Source: Limonium bicolor
Lineage: Eukaryota; Streptophyta; Magnoliopsida; Caryophyllales; Plumbaginaceae
Direction of reading: 5' to 3'
Length of the DNA stretch: 64,000 nucleotides
Assembly (NCBI GenBank): GCA_023374045.1
Contig: CM041777.1
Location: forward strand, 84,252,300 to 84,316,299
Shown here: one piece after another, positions 24,126 to 36,000 of the stretch
Numbering within the stretch: position 1 is the stretch's first letter
Layout of the letters: each line of letters begins with the position of its first letter
Notes under the pieces: model-generated
Seen by the model: only the letters and a program-made list of their open reading frames with translations
The model's database searches: none
What the model was told of the DNA's origin: nothing
Translations under genes and position numbers: made by a program

Positions 24126-26286
24126 TTACCCCTTAGCATTTTTTAGCTCAACTGATCCGTATGGGGTAACATTTGACACTGTGAAAGGTCCGACCCAATG
24201 GGATTTCAATTTGCCAGGGAACAACTTCAGCTTGTAGTTGTAAAGCAAAACCCAGTCTCCCACATGGAACTCCCGCCTAAGGATCATCTTGTCCTGCCAC
24301 CTCTTGGATTTCTCCTTATAGATGCGGTTGTTCTCATATGCTTCCTCTTGAAACTCTTCCCATTCAATCAGTTGGAATTTTCTCTTGTTAGCCGCACTCA
24401 TCAGATCAAAGTTTAATGCTTTCATAGCCTAGAATGATTTGTGCACTAACTCCACCGGCAGATGACAAGCTTTGCCAAAGACAAGTTGGTATGGAGACAT
24501 GCCGATGGGAGTCTTATAAGCTGTCCTATATGCCCATAGTGCATCATCAAGCTTTAGAGACCAATCCTTTCTTGATGAATTAACTGTTTTCTGAAGGATC
24601 CACTTCAGCTCTTGGTTGGTGACCTCGGCTTGGCCATTAGTTTGAGGATGGTAAGGTAGAGCTACCTTGTGTCTCACTCCATACTTTCCCATCAAAGCTT
24701 CAAATTGCTTATTGCAGAAGTGAGACCCACCATCACTGATTATAGCACGTGGCACTCCAAACCTTGTGAAGATGTTTTTTTTCATGAATCTAATCACCAC
24801 CTTGGCATCACTAGTGGGGGATGCAATGGCCTCCACCCACTTGGTGACATAGTCAACTGCCACTAAGATATAGAGATTCGAGCAAGAGGAGAGAAAAGGG
24901 CCCATGAAGTTGATGCCCCAAAGATCAAAGGGTTCCACCTCGATCATGACATTTAGAGGCATCTCATGCTTTCTGGAGGTGTTTCCAAGTCTTTGGCATT
25001 GGTCACAAGAGGCAACATAGGCATGACAATCCTTGTGAAGGGTTTTCCAGAAGAACCCTGATTTAAGAATCTTAGCTGCGGTCCTTGCCGGTCCATGGTG
25101 TCCTCCAGCCTCAAGAGAGTGGCAATGCTTCAGAATATTCTGCACTTCGGCTTTCGACACACACCTTCTGACCATCCCATCTACACAAGCCTTGAAAAGA
25201 AAGGGATCCTCCCAGTAGTAGTGCTTCACATCTGCAAAGAACTTCTTCCTTTGCTGATAAGTCATCTCATGAGGCACTACTCCCCTTGAAAAATAGTTTG
25301 CTATGTCTGCATACCAAGGATCATCGGTGTGACCTAGCATGAATAGATACTCATCCGGGAAGAATTCATTAATGGGCACCCCATCCTCTGGTGCCTCTAT
25401 GCTAGACAGGTGGTCAGCCACCACATTCTACACTCCTAGCTTATCTCTGACTTCGATTTTGAATTCTTGCAGCAGGAGGATCCATCTGAGAAGTCTAGGT
25501 TTGGCATCCTCCTTAGTGAATAGATACTTGAGAGCGGAGTGATCCGTGTGGATGATCACTTTGCTCCCAAGGAGGTAAGATCGGAACTTATCCAAAGCGA
25601 AGACCACTGCTAGAAGCTCTTTCTCAGTAGTGACATAATTTTTCTGAGCTTCATTGAGGGTTCTACTAGCATAGTAGATGGTCCTTAGAATCTTCTCATT
25701 TTTCTGACACAAGGCTGCCCCTACCGTGTAGTCACTAGCATCACACATAATCTCAAATGGAAGGCTCCAATCCGGTGAAACTACAATAGGGGCTGAGATG
25801 AGGCACTCCTTCAGTGTGTTGAAGGCCTGCATACACTCTTCAGTGAAGTGGAATTTGGTATCCTTAGATAGGAGGTCACACAGAGGCTACAAAATTTTTG
25901 AGAAGTCTTTGGTAAACCTTCTGGTAGAACCCGGCATGGCCAATAAAACTTCTGATGTCCTTGACTAAGGTGGGTGGTGGAAGTTTTTCAATAACCTCGA
26001 CCTTGGCCTGGTCAACTTCGATACCTCTTGAAGAAATTTGGTGCCCAAGGACTATCCCTTCTCTAACATGAAGTGACATTTTTCCCAATTAAGCACAAGG
26101 TTTGTTTCCTCACATCAAGCAAGAATGTCATCCAGGTTGTCTAGACAGGATTCGAAGGTGAGACCAAAGAAAGAGAAGTTGTCCATGAATACTTCGATAC
26201 TCTTCTCTAGAAAGTCGAAGAAGATTGACATCATATACCTCTGAAAGGTGGAAGGGGCATTACATAGACCAAATGGCTTCCGATTG
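24126..26286 (-). CDS. Element D pol, distal part: RT C-terminus, RNase H, integrase
   Basis: Continuation of D's pol after the element C insertion. The minus strand gives RT with the active-site motif written FMDNF instead of FMDDF (Asn codon at 26178-26180). RNase H follows (25832-25428) with [21 protein letters not shown] and [10 protein letters not shown]. Integrase (25424-24126) has HCHS...CDQC zinc residues, GINFMGPF in place of the usual GIDFMGPF (Asn codon 24909-24911), [10 protein letters not shown], and a C-terminal [15 protein letters not shown]. Integrase is open for 331 residues, then one stop and a further 99-residue frame. Two catalytic Asp-to-Asn changes indicate an inactive copy. 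Confidence 0.88.
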
Positions 26287-27679
26287 TGAAACACCCCTGA
26301 ACATTAAATCACATAAAATCATAAACGCGAGGAGATTATCCGAAAATACCGCGTTATATAAGTCGGAGATAAAACAATGTATGGACAATTAAATTTAGTA
26401 TATACGTGTCCGAAAGCGTGACGACGTTACATATTAATATAGTCACGTACTTATATATGTACAAATACGAAAATACATGTACGTAATGTTACAATATTGT
26501 AACGTTGTAATAAGTAATAATAACGTCGCATAACTTCGTAACAAAAATAACACGATATAATATATAGTCTTACATATATATAAATAAGCATGTGTATAGC
26601 TTATACAAAAAAAGGAAAAAGGAGCAAGGCGCTCCCCCGCTAAGGTTCAAACCCTGTACCTCTCGTATACCCCTTGAACGTCTTAACCGGATGAGCTATG
26701 CTCGAATTCAGTAACTTATGCCAACGAATTAAAACTAGTACTCTGTCAACTAAGATAACTATAAAAAAAAAGAGAATCAAACTCATCATCGTTGTAGCAT
26801 CACTTCCTTCCTCCTCGATGCAGCGACGGATCGAACAAAGAAAAAAAACAGAGATCAAGAAGTTCCAAACTCTCAGGCACAGTTCCTATTTCTATTCAAA
26901 TGCCCATACTCCTTGGTTCTGTCCGAGAACAAAAAAAAAAAGATTCAACTAAAACAGTCGTGCTGCCTTTTTCCGACTCCCATGAACTCCCTAAATTGTT
27001 CTCTGCAACAGCAACTCCAAGTCGATTAAACCTTGCTCCTCTGTCGACTCCTAGTACTAGAGAATCAGTCAAGAAGACAGCCATCCTAACCTTGTTGGTA
27101 TTCCCACGCCATTCCTTATTCTCTCTGTCATTTCTCTGCAATATCGGGAACCAAGCAGACAACGAACCAGAACACCATACTCGTTTGTCTGTCAAGACTA
27201 TCTGCAACCTGAAGCACAACGTGAACTATCTCGATTTCAAAAATATATACCAACCATGTCTATTTCTGTGTCTAAACACACTGCTGTTCCACATGATGCC
27301 TCAGAGTTTGTGATCGCAAACTCCTACGCTACTGCCTTGTGGACAGAAATCACGAACTCCATCAACCAGTCCATATACAAAACACCCTTTCACTTCTCTT
27401 GCGTACACCAGTTCTGCATGAGCAGAAACTCGTGTTGATTTCCCTGGTTCCTTTCACAGGCAAGGTAAGTGTGCTAATTTGCATAGTCTGTCTTTCTTCC
27501 TTTCCACTTCTGTTCTCCTGTCTTCTCGATTCTTTTTTGTTCCTGGTCAAAGAGAGTAACTCCACTTCTTTCATATAGCAGTAGTCCCTTGGTAGCCTGT
27601 GGAATCCTCCTCCAAAGTACAGAGAACTGATAAAGACCCAGCTTCCTGGTGTGAATTTCAGTTCCAGGTAAATCACAAT
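26287..27679 (+). repeat. Element C 5' LTR, first part
   Basis: Starts TGAAACACCCCTGAAC, the same as the 3' LTR start at 43861. It ends at the ACAAT target site of element B and resumes at 33099. The open frames at 26900-27313 are carried in both LTR copies, show no domain and are not called as genes. Confidence 0.9.
26640..26705 (-). other. tRNA-like sequence (A-box and B-box) inside the LTR
   Basis: Read on the minus strand, TAGCTCATCCGG (26698-26687) resembles a tRNA A box and GGTTTGAACC (26653-26644) a B box, 33 bases apart, as in a tRNA gene. No matching acceptor stem can be formed. It is therefore tRNA-like or a polymerase III promoter-like relic, antisense to element C. The same sequence is in the 3' LTR at about 44215-44282. 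Confidence 0.4.
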
Positions 27680-29238
27680 TGCAGACGTTATAATCTGAGT
27701 GGTTAAACTGGTGTAAAATTAAAAGAAAAGAAATTAAAACTCAAATTAAACGTCGGGCTGCAAACAAATCCCGGTCGCAGTAGTATAGTGAAAATGTAAG
27801 CAACCGGATGTCGAACCGTGGGACTAATGTACATATAATAGTACCTAAGCGTGTCACAAGAGGGCGGATTAATTGACTTGTAAAATAAATAAAAGAAAAG
27901 ATAAAATAAACTAAGTTAGTAGATAAATAAATGGAACTCTGGGTCAGGTTAATATAATCTGCATAATTAAGCTATCTCTACTGGTTTAATAATTTGGCAA
28001 GGTTCCTGTAATTATCTTAAGGACTAAGTCATAGCCTCATAAGAACTCGTTCACCTGTAATGCAAGGTTCTAATCAAGGTTCAAGCAAAAAGCCTGCGAA
28101 CGGCAGAGGAGTATTGAGGAATTACATTTGCAACTGAATACTAACTTAATTAAATCATAACAAGTTTCCTCCAGTTTTACGTTTTAATTAACCTATCTAT
28201 TTATCACCGGTCTGATCAAAATAGACTTAGGAAAGCAATTTAATAAACTCATGACATTTATTAAAAAGGTGCGAGATAACCTTTAAAACGTAACAAACTA
28301 TATTAATTAAAACCAGTAAAAATAATGCATAATAATACAAACACATAATAACCATTCCCAGAGTATACGTAAACTAGCCTAACATATTAAATAGATAGAC
28401 GAGACAAGAGTAATAGAAATCATCCGTAATCACTCCGGCTCACTCTGCTATTTTGTATACGTAGGGCTAGAGGTGGATTTGGTGGACTGTAAAATAAATA
28501 AAATGGAGAAGACGGGAGAAGAGAAATGAGATGTGTGAGGTTTGTGAAGTGGTCGTGGATGATTGTATGGGTGGTGGATGGTTATACAGAAGGAACGTGT
28601 GTTATATAGGAGAAAGGAAAATGAAGAGGAAGGAAGGAGAAGGAAGAATGATTGAGGCGGTGGAAAGGCATTGATTGATAGGGGACAGAACGCGAAGAGT
28701 AGATAGATAACTTGCAGGTCGACGGGCGAAGTCGACGAGCGAAGTCGACGAAGAAAATCTGTTATGCGTGCGATTTTAGTCGCGTCCGCATGACCGTCCG
28801 CGTCACGTCCGCGTGCGGACGTCTTGTCTTTTTCTGTTCGCCCGGCCTCTTCTTTTGTCCGCTTGACCGTCCGCTGAGAATGGAGCGGACGTATCTGTGA
28901 GTTCCGCCTCCCTGTCCGCTACGCGGACGTATGTGGGAACCGCCTCCCTGTCCGCCTCCATACCATGCGGTTGCATGTTTGACTTATTTCCTTCAAACTT
29001 TGACCGGCTCTAGATTCTTCGTTTGGACTCCGTTTTCTGAGCCGTTTGCGTCTATGCGTTCGTCTCTTTGTCTACTTTACTCCCAGCTTGGTTTTCCTCA
29101 TGTTAAACCAATAAATTTGTGAGATAAAAATAAAACATAAACTAGAGGAAAACTAACCGAAGTGAGAAATGAGCAAGAAAAGTGCTAATATTATATATGA
29201 AATACACCTATAAATCATGCTCATTTGGACACTTATCA
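27680..29238 (-). repeat. Element B 3' LTR
   Basis: Begins TGCAGACGTTATAATCTG and ends ACACTTATCA. It has dense GTCCGC/GCGGAC repeats (28780-28930) and three copies of a GAAGTCGACG-like motif (28717-28752). It is almost identical to 31532-33093. Confidence 0.92.
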
Positions 29239-29277
29239 CACCCCCACACTTATCTTTTTGATTGTCCTCAAGCAAAA
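29239..29277 (-). promoter_or_regulatory. Element B polypurine tract with upstream hairpin
   Basis: On the minus strand a stem TTTTGCTTG/CAATCAAAA (one mismatch) with loop AGGA (29277-29256) precedes AAGTGTGGGGGTG abutting the LTR. This is the expected plus-strand priming site. Confidence 0.75.
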
Positions 29278-30535
29278 CCACGTACCCAAGTAAGTAGGGA
29301 AAGCTCAATACTAACAAATTATTATGAAGGGTAGGATAAACATGATCTTTTAAACTTATTGAGGAGGTGAAAAATTAACTGCTGGAGGCATAGGTGTGCT
29401 CAGGGTAAAAAAAAATATAGAGTTTCGGGGTATGATCTAAGGTACTTCAATGTTTCTTTTGTTTAGGTGACTCTGAGAACTTTTGCCATGGCCAACTTCT
29501 CTCAAGAATGGGCATTGAGGAGAAAACAAAAGGAAAAAAATAGATTCATGCATTTTTTCACTTTTGCATAAAGGATGAGAAGATAATAGATAAGCATCAA
29601 GCTTTATATTTAAGAACACTCAACTCTCTTTGTTGGTTACCAATGGTGTCTCGCAAGTACCTTATTATGTTTTCCTTTTTCTTTTTTTTAACAGAAAAGT
29701 ACCCCTTAGCAATCCCTAAGAGAGAAGAAAGAAAGAAACCCTGAGCAATAAAATCCAACCATTTGCAGATTATTTGGTCACACCGCATAAAAAATGCTCC
29801 TCAAAAGTAATCAAAATTTTAAAATTTGTACCATTTATCCTACAATTCATAACAATATTTATTCTTAAAGAGAACAACCCACATATAAAAGGTCCATAAT
29901 ATTTGAATTGGACAAACGCATGATAAGGAGAGAGATTAAACATTTAAGCACAAAATGTTACCGAAAAGGGCACACTCCCCCACACTTAAATTGAACAATG
30001 TCCTCATTGTTCACCAGAAAAACAAGGGAAGGTCTCAGAAGACCTTTTCGGTAAGTAGATAAAATAGAGATAACACAAAGATCACAAATAAACATTTAAG
30101 CACATAAACTCCTCTGCAGTTTTTATTTAAAATAAAAGCATAATTAAAGAAACTGGTACTCCCCTGTTATTTATTTTGCTAGTTGTTAAAGGAGTTCCCC
30201 CACACTTGAGTTTCAGCCTCAAGTAGCGTAGCTTGGTTGCGGTGTCTACATGGAGGTGCACTTGCATAAGACACTAGAAGCATCCATACTAAAAATGGGG
30301 TTAAAAGTTAGCAAAAATAAAATTTTAAGAGAACCTGAAAATTAAAAGAGCATAAAAGCAAAATAAAATAAAAGTACACCCGGGTTGCCTCCCGGGAAGC
30401 TGCCCTTATTTAACGTCTTTGGCTAGACGCCTGCTTCGTTATCCTGGATCAAAACAAAACGTTACCTCGGCATATAAAATAAGAAAATTAATACTCCACA
30501 AAATCTGGTGTTTGAGGAGGTACTGCCGGGAACGT
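29278..30535 (-). other. Element B internal non-coding region
   Basis: No gene seen. A second hairpin and purine-tract module occurs at 29975-30013, with a perfect 9-bp stem TGAACAATG/CATTGTTCA, loop AGGA, then TTAAGTGTGGGGGAG. A third lies at about 30195-30223, where CTTGAG/CTCAAG can pair beside a CCCCCACACTTGAG tract. Confidence 0.65.
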
Positions 30536-30539
30536 AGTT

Positions 30540-31004
30540 CTAACAGAAGACCCGGCGATGATGATTTTTCTTCCTCAAATTGGAGGATGTAAATATCCTC
30601 CTCTTGTAGGTGAGGCTCACAGAAAGAACGCTGATCAATATCATCTTCAGAGAGAAAGGATTCTTCGAAGGTGATATTGGCGTTTGTTTGGATATCTTGG
30701 CGGGAGGTGATGGCAGTTCCTTCTCTTCATGTTCGAGGATATAAATATCCTCATTTCCTGGATAGAGCACAGAGAAGGATGGAAACTGGCGGTAGGCGAC
30801 TGTAGAGGGAAGAGAATAACTTACATCCGTAGTGGGGTGTTGCTCTTGTTGAGCGATTGTCTCCAGGTAGTCTGGTTGATCTTCTAACCAGAGTTGTTCT
30901 TGCAATATGAGACAATCCTCATAATCATGAGCTCCTCCACATACGGAGCAGTATAAATACTGTGAAAAGCAAAACTCCTCTTCGAACACCTGTTCCATTT
31001 CCAT
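30540..31004 (-). CDS. Small zinc-knuckle protein of element B
   Basis: A 154-residue frame starting MEMEQVFEEEFCFSQY. Near its N-terminus it has CSVCGGAHDYEDC, a C-x2-C-x3-H-x4-C arrangement like the zinc knuckle of Athila gag proteins. The rest is acidic then basic, ending in a Lys/Arg-rich tail (YKRRIFTSSNLRKKNHHRR). There is no capsid core, so it is not a normal Gag. A knuckle alone could bind the element's RNA and dock it to a partner's Gag, but this is inference. The frame is unbroken and is the only sizeable conserved ORF inside B. Confidence 0.6.
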   Translation of the reverse strand: MEMEQVFEEEFCFSQYLYCSVCGGAHDYEDCLILQEQLWLEDQPDYLETIAQQEQHPTTDVSYSLPSTVAYRQFPSFSVLYPGNEDIYILEHEEKELPSPPAKISKQTPISPSKNPFSLKMILISVLSVSLTYKRRIFTSSNLRKKNHHRRVFC

Positions 31005-31510
31005 TTTTTTTTGTGTTTTTGTATATAAAACAAAACTACTGAAACAGATTAGAAAATAAAATAATTAAACAAACATAAAAATAATATAAACAAAATATAA
31101 AATGAAGTAGAAATAGATTGAAGAAGTTGGAGAAGAACAGAATTTTTTTTTTTCTGAACGCGTCGTTTTTTTTTTCTGGAGCGAGTGACGTCCGCTTGGA
31201 CGTCCGCTTCGATTCAAGGCGGACAAGGCTGTGGCGTGAATCAGAGACGTCCGCCTGGACGTCCGCGTGGAAAGGCTAGGCGGACGCGTTGTTTGTCCGT
31301 GCGGACAAGGCTCTGTTCGCAACTCTTCTTCTTTTTTTTTTTTTTTGTTTACGCGTAGATCAAACCTATTACTCAAACAGATTAGATAATATACACAATA
31401 ATTATATAAACAAAATATAAAAGATAATTAATATAAACAACAATAATATAGACAAAATATTATAATATAACAAGTGAATAATCCGGGGCTTAGGGACTAG
31501 AATAAACTAG
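31005..31510 (-). other. Element B 5' leader with GTCCG-rich cluster
   Basis: Lies between the primer-binding site and the zinc-knuckle ORF. It carries about a dozen GTCCG or CGGAC words in 120 bases (31187-31310) within AT-rich surroundings, echoing the cluster in the LTR. Strong RNA secondary structure is likely. Confidence 0.55.
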
Positions 31511-31528
31511 TCCCCGGCAACGGCGCCA
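31511..31528 (-). promoter_or_regulatory. Element B primer-binding site (tRNA-Asp)
   Basis: The same 18 bases as in element A, matching the 3' end of plant tRNA-Asp, three bases from the LTR edge at 31532. Confidence 0.88.
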
Positions 31529-31531
31529 TTT

Positions 31532-33093
31532 TGCAGACGTTATAATCTGAGTGGTTAAACTGGTGTAAAATTAAAAGAAAAGAAATTAAAACTCAAATTA
31601 AACGTCGGGCTGCAAACAAATCCCGGTCGCAGTAGTATAGTGAAAATGTAAGCAACCGGATGTCGAACCGTGGGACTAATGTACGTATAATAGTACCTAA
31701 GCGTGTCACAAGAGGGGGATTAATTGACTTGTAAAATAAATAAAAAGAAAAGATAAAATAAACTAAGTTAGTAGATAAATAAAATGGAACTCTGGGTCAG
31801 GTTAATATAATCTGCATAATTAAGCTATCTCTACTGGTTTAATAATTTGGCAAGGTTCCTGTAATTATCTTAAGGACTAAGTCATAGCCTCATAAGAACT
31901 CGTTCACCTGTAATGCAAGGTTCTAATCAAGGTTCAAGCAAAAAGCCTGCGAACGGCAGAGGAGTATTGAGGAATTACATTTGCAACTGAATACTAACTT
32001 AATTAAATCATAACAAGTTTCCTCCAGTTTTACGTTTTAATTAACCTATCTATTATCACCGGTCTGATCAAAATAGACTTAGGAAAGCAATTTAATAAAC
32101 TCATGACATTTATTAAAAAGGTGCGAGATAACCTTTAAAACGTAACAAACTATATATAATTAAAACCAGTAAAAATAATGCATAATTAATACAAACACAT
32201 AATAACCATTCCCAGAGTATACGTAAACTAGCCTAACATATTAAATAGATAGACAGAGACAAGAGTAATAGAAATCATCCGTAATCACTCCGGCTCACTC
32301 TGCTATTTTATACGTAGGGCTAGAGGTGGATTTGGTGGACTGTAAAATAAATAAAATGGAGAAGACGGGAGAAGAGAAATGAGATGGTGTGAGGTTTGTG
32401 AAGTGGTCGTGGATGATTGTATGGGTGGTGGATGGTTTATACAGAAGGAACGTGTGTTTATATAGGAGAAAGGAAAATGAAGAGGAAGGAAAGAAGAATG
32501 ATTGAGGCGGTGGAAAGGCATTGATTGATAGGGGACAGAACGCGAAGAGTAGATAGATAACTTGCAGGTCGACGGGCGAAGTCGACGAGCGAAGTCGACG
32601 AAGAAAATCTGTTATGCGTGCGATTTTAGTCGCGTCCGCATGACCGTCCGCGTCACGTCCGCGTGCGGACGTCTTGTCTTTTTTCCTGTTCGCCCGGCCT
32701 CTTCTTTTGTCCGCTTGACCGTCCACTGAGAATGGAGCGGACGTATCTGTGAGTTCCGCCTCCCTGTCCGCTACGCGGACGTATGTGGGAAGCCGCCTCC
32801 CTGTCCGCCTCCATACCATGCGGTTGCATGTTTGACTTATTTCCTTCAAACTTTGACCGGCTCTAGATTCTTCGTTTGGACTCCGTTTTCTGAGCCGTTT
32901 GCGTCTATGCGTTCGTCTCTTTGTCTACTTTACTCCCAGCTTGGTTTTCCTCATGTTAAACCAATAAATTTGTGAGATAAACAATAAAACATAAACTAGA
33001 GGAAAACTAACCGAAGTGGAGAAATGAGCAAGAAAAGTGCTAATATTATATATGAAATACACCTATAAATCATGCTCATTTGGACACTTATCA
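31532..33093 (-). repeat. Element B 5' LTR
   Basis: 1.56 kb and nearly identical to 27680-29238, with mostly single-base length differences in A/T or TA runs. It carries the same GTCCGC cluster and GAAGTCGACG-like repeats. Confidence 0.92.
32457..32465 (-). promoter_or_regulatory. TATA box in element B 5' LTR
   Basis: The minus strand reads CTATATAAA, a canonical TATA sequence, inside the 5' LTR and upstream of the primer-binding site. The 3' LTR copy near 28601-28610 has lost one A. Use as the element's promoter is inferred from position. Confidence 0.5.
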
Positions 33094-33098
33094 ACAAT

Positions 33099-36000
33099 CA
33101 ACCTTGTTTTGTTGTTTCAGTTCGAAGAGGAAACTGACACGTTACTCCTGCATTCCCTCTTGTAAATCAGTGAACTTCAAACCTCTTGGTCCCTCTCCTG
33201 TCTGTCTGGAGTTGGAGCCCAAGCTCTTGGAAACCTGGAGCAATAAACTCAAAGAACTAACGAGGTGAAAAGACTGCAACAAGTTCCCTTCTCATTTCTG
33301 TCTCAGTCGTTTCAGTCAGTGGTTTTCTCTGATTCTGTCAAGTTTAACTCCTAGGACTTCTCTCCAGTATTGTCGAGTGAATAAGGAACTGAAGTCCCTT
33401 TTTGCACTAAAGGACTGGCCAAGGAGAATCTGTCAAGTTACTCAACTGGTGAGTTATCCCTATGCAGTTTCCCTGCTCAGCGAACAAAACAAACAACAAA
33501 CTTGTCAAACTGATAGGTATCTGAAATCTGTAACAATGTATTTTCAGTATGCTAAATGTTCTGAGTGGTATTGAATAAATGATGAGTCTAATACATATCT
33601 AGCCCACCTAATGAACTTATACATGCCTGGGAAAACCAGAACCTGGTTCGTGAACAGAAAGAAAAACATAGGAAAGGAATATAACAGTTCACATTTTCTG
33701 GTTTCCTTTTTATGCGTGATTTCAGTTTTTGGAAATTTTGTGTTTCTGCTTATCAACTTCTCAGGGGTATAGATAATGTTGTTATGGGTTACTTTGAGGG
33801 TAGAATCATAGTAATACAACTAGCTAGGCAACTAAGGAACTTGGGAAAAAGAAACAAACTGAAGAACCAGATTAGTGAGTGACAGCAAAGAAAATGGATA
33901 GTTTTGTGATTTCTGATATTTCAGTTTCAGTTTCCAGTTCTGGTATCAGTATAAACACATTTCAGATTATTAATAAGGGTGCTTTAGGTTGTTCTTAAGT
34001 TTGAAGTATTGATAAAACATTAACTAAGTGGGTATAAGTTGGGAGGAGTTGTAAGTCAGCCTAGAAAAGAAACAGAAGTAGACAACAGAAGAAATGCATG
34101 GGTAGTTATCAGTTTCTGAATTTTTGGGTTTCTGTATACTAACTTCTCGGAGATAATATGAAGAGTGTGTTGGGTGGATAATAAGCTTAAACCCTGCCAA
34201 CCTAAGAGACTAAGTATGAATATGTTGGGAAGGCTAAAGGAAAAGAAAAAAAAAACAGGTAGCAACTTGATTGAACAGAAAACAGAATGCACCAGCTATG
34301 CCTTCTATTTCTGCTGCAGTTTTCAGCTGCTGAGATGCTTGTGTACTGTATAGTCACGTTCAGAGGTAGTGTTGAAGTATTAATGAATTTAGGGCAAAGG
34401 CAACCCTCTACCAACCTGGTATACAAGTGAGGAAAGCAAAGACCAGGTTAAAGAATGAAAATGAAAACAGAAAGAGGAATTATCAGGTTTTGGGGTTTAG
34501 CTTATCAGGTTTTCTGGTTTTTGTGCAGAGGAACTTCGGGGACAGTGTCTAGGTTAGTCTTGGTCTGTTCTTGAGGTTTAAAAACTTATTAACACACTTA
34601 ACTAAGTACAAATACTTAAAAGGAAACATAAAATAGATTCAGAACAGAAAAGAAAAACAAAGAGAGTTATCAGTCTTCCAGTTTCAAGTTACAGATTTTG
34701 TTTTTCTGTTTCAGTTTCAGTTTCGTTAAGTTTTGTACAAGGATGTTCAGAGGAGTTGTCCATGTGGTTTTAGGATTAGTCTTAAGTTTAAGATCTTGTT
34801 AACACATAAACCAAGGTGTAGCTAAGTTGGGGGAAAATATAGAAAGTCATATCAGTTTCTGTTTTCAGTTTTTATGTTTGTTTCTGGAGGTTGTTTCTGT
34901 TTCTGTACAGAGGGTTAAGTGGGGATTAAACATGTTGTATTGGTCTGGAAATGAATTTGAAACCCTGCTACTATGTCTACCTACGAGTGGGAACAATGGA
35001 AGAAAGAATTGAAGACAAATTAAGGCATTTACAGAGAAATCAATAGAGGACATCTTAGTCTCCATGTTGCAGTTTTCATTTCTGTCGGTTCAGGATGACT
35101 AGTTGCTGAGGGATTCGGTGGGTTTGTAGTTAATTTTTGAGGGTCTAAACCATCTCTAAAATACCATAACAAGTGTATAGGTACTGAGGGGAAATTTAGA
35201 GATTTAAAATAACCAACTACAAGCAGGGGTCAAACAGAAGGCAATAGATTCTAGTTTCAGATTTCAGTTAAAGGTTGTTCTGTATAACTGAGTTACCTGT
35301 GGCATCTGAGTGTGGTATTAACTTACTAATGAACCCAACATCTAACTAATGCACTTAAGCATACCTGTAAAAGAATGGGGTGGAATTAGGAAACTGATAA
35401 ACGAACTAGGAATAAGAAATGAGGAAGAAACAATGCAGTTTGGATTCAGTTTTGGGTAGTTGCTGTTTCTGTGTATTTGAGTACAGAAGTTGGGTGAGTG
35501 TTTTACTAGGGTCGTTTTGAGTTTAAAACATTATTAACACCTACACCTTGTTGGGTAATACTGTGGGAAGGAGTGAAACATCCGTTGAACTAAAGAATAA
35601 CAAGAAACAAGAAGAAATATTTAGATTGTGGTTTCAGTTTTTCATTGATATTATAGCTTCTGTATAACTGTGTTACAAGGGTATTATAAGTGTGATTCTA
35701 GTTTAATAATGATCCCAAATAATAGCTAATAAATATAACTAAGTTAGCGAAGCATGTGGAGAAGGTTAAACATCAATTACTATATTAAAAGTGAAGTTAG
35801 ATAAGGTATTACATGGGAATTATGTTTCAGATTCGGAAACCTTTGGGCTTTTGTATAAATGGGTTTTAGGGGTATTCTATGATCTATATTATCGTTATAC
35901 AAGGGTTAAAACATTGCGCACCTATTTAGCTAAGGAGGGAATACACTTTAGACAAGTTATACCTATTTTATATAAACTTGTTACATATTAGCGCTTAAAA

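Larger units (their letters stand above)
27680..33093 (-). mobile_element. Element B: short non-autonomous LTR retrotransposon (Athila-related)
   Basis: Flanked by ACAAT (27675-27679 and 33094-33098), with 1.56-kb LTRs and only 2.3 kb of internal DNA. It has a tRNA-Asp primer-binding site and a G-rich polypurine tract, both of Athila type. The only substantial internal frame is a small protein with a gag-like zinc knuckle. No protease, RT or integrase is present, so it must rely on an autonomous partner, plausibly an Athila element. The LTRs differ mainly by single-base indels, so insertion is recent. Confidence 0.92.

Noticed and set aside
26900..27313. Open frame of 137 codons in element C 5' LTR (and its copy at 44534-44887)
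   Set aside because: It lies in LTR DNA, has no domain, and differs between the two copies as non-coding sequence does. Chance frame.
33540..36000. CRISPR-like or satellite array in the element C LTR
   Set aside because: Units are long, degenerate and without constant spacers, in a plant retrotransposon; a CRISPR array is excluded. It is recorded as a degenerate tandem repeat.
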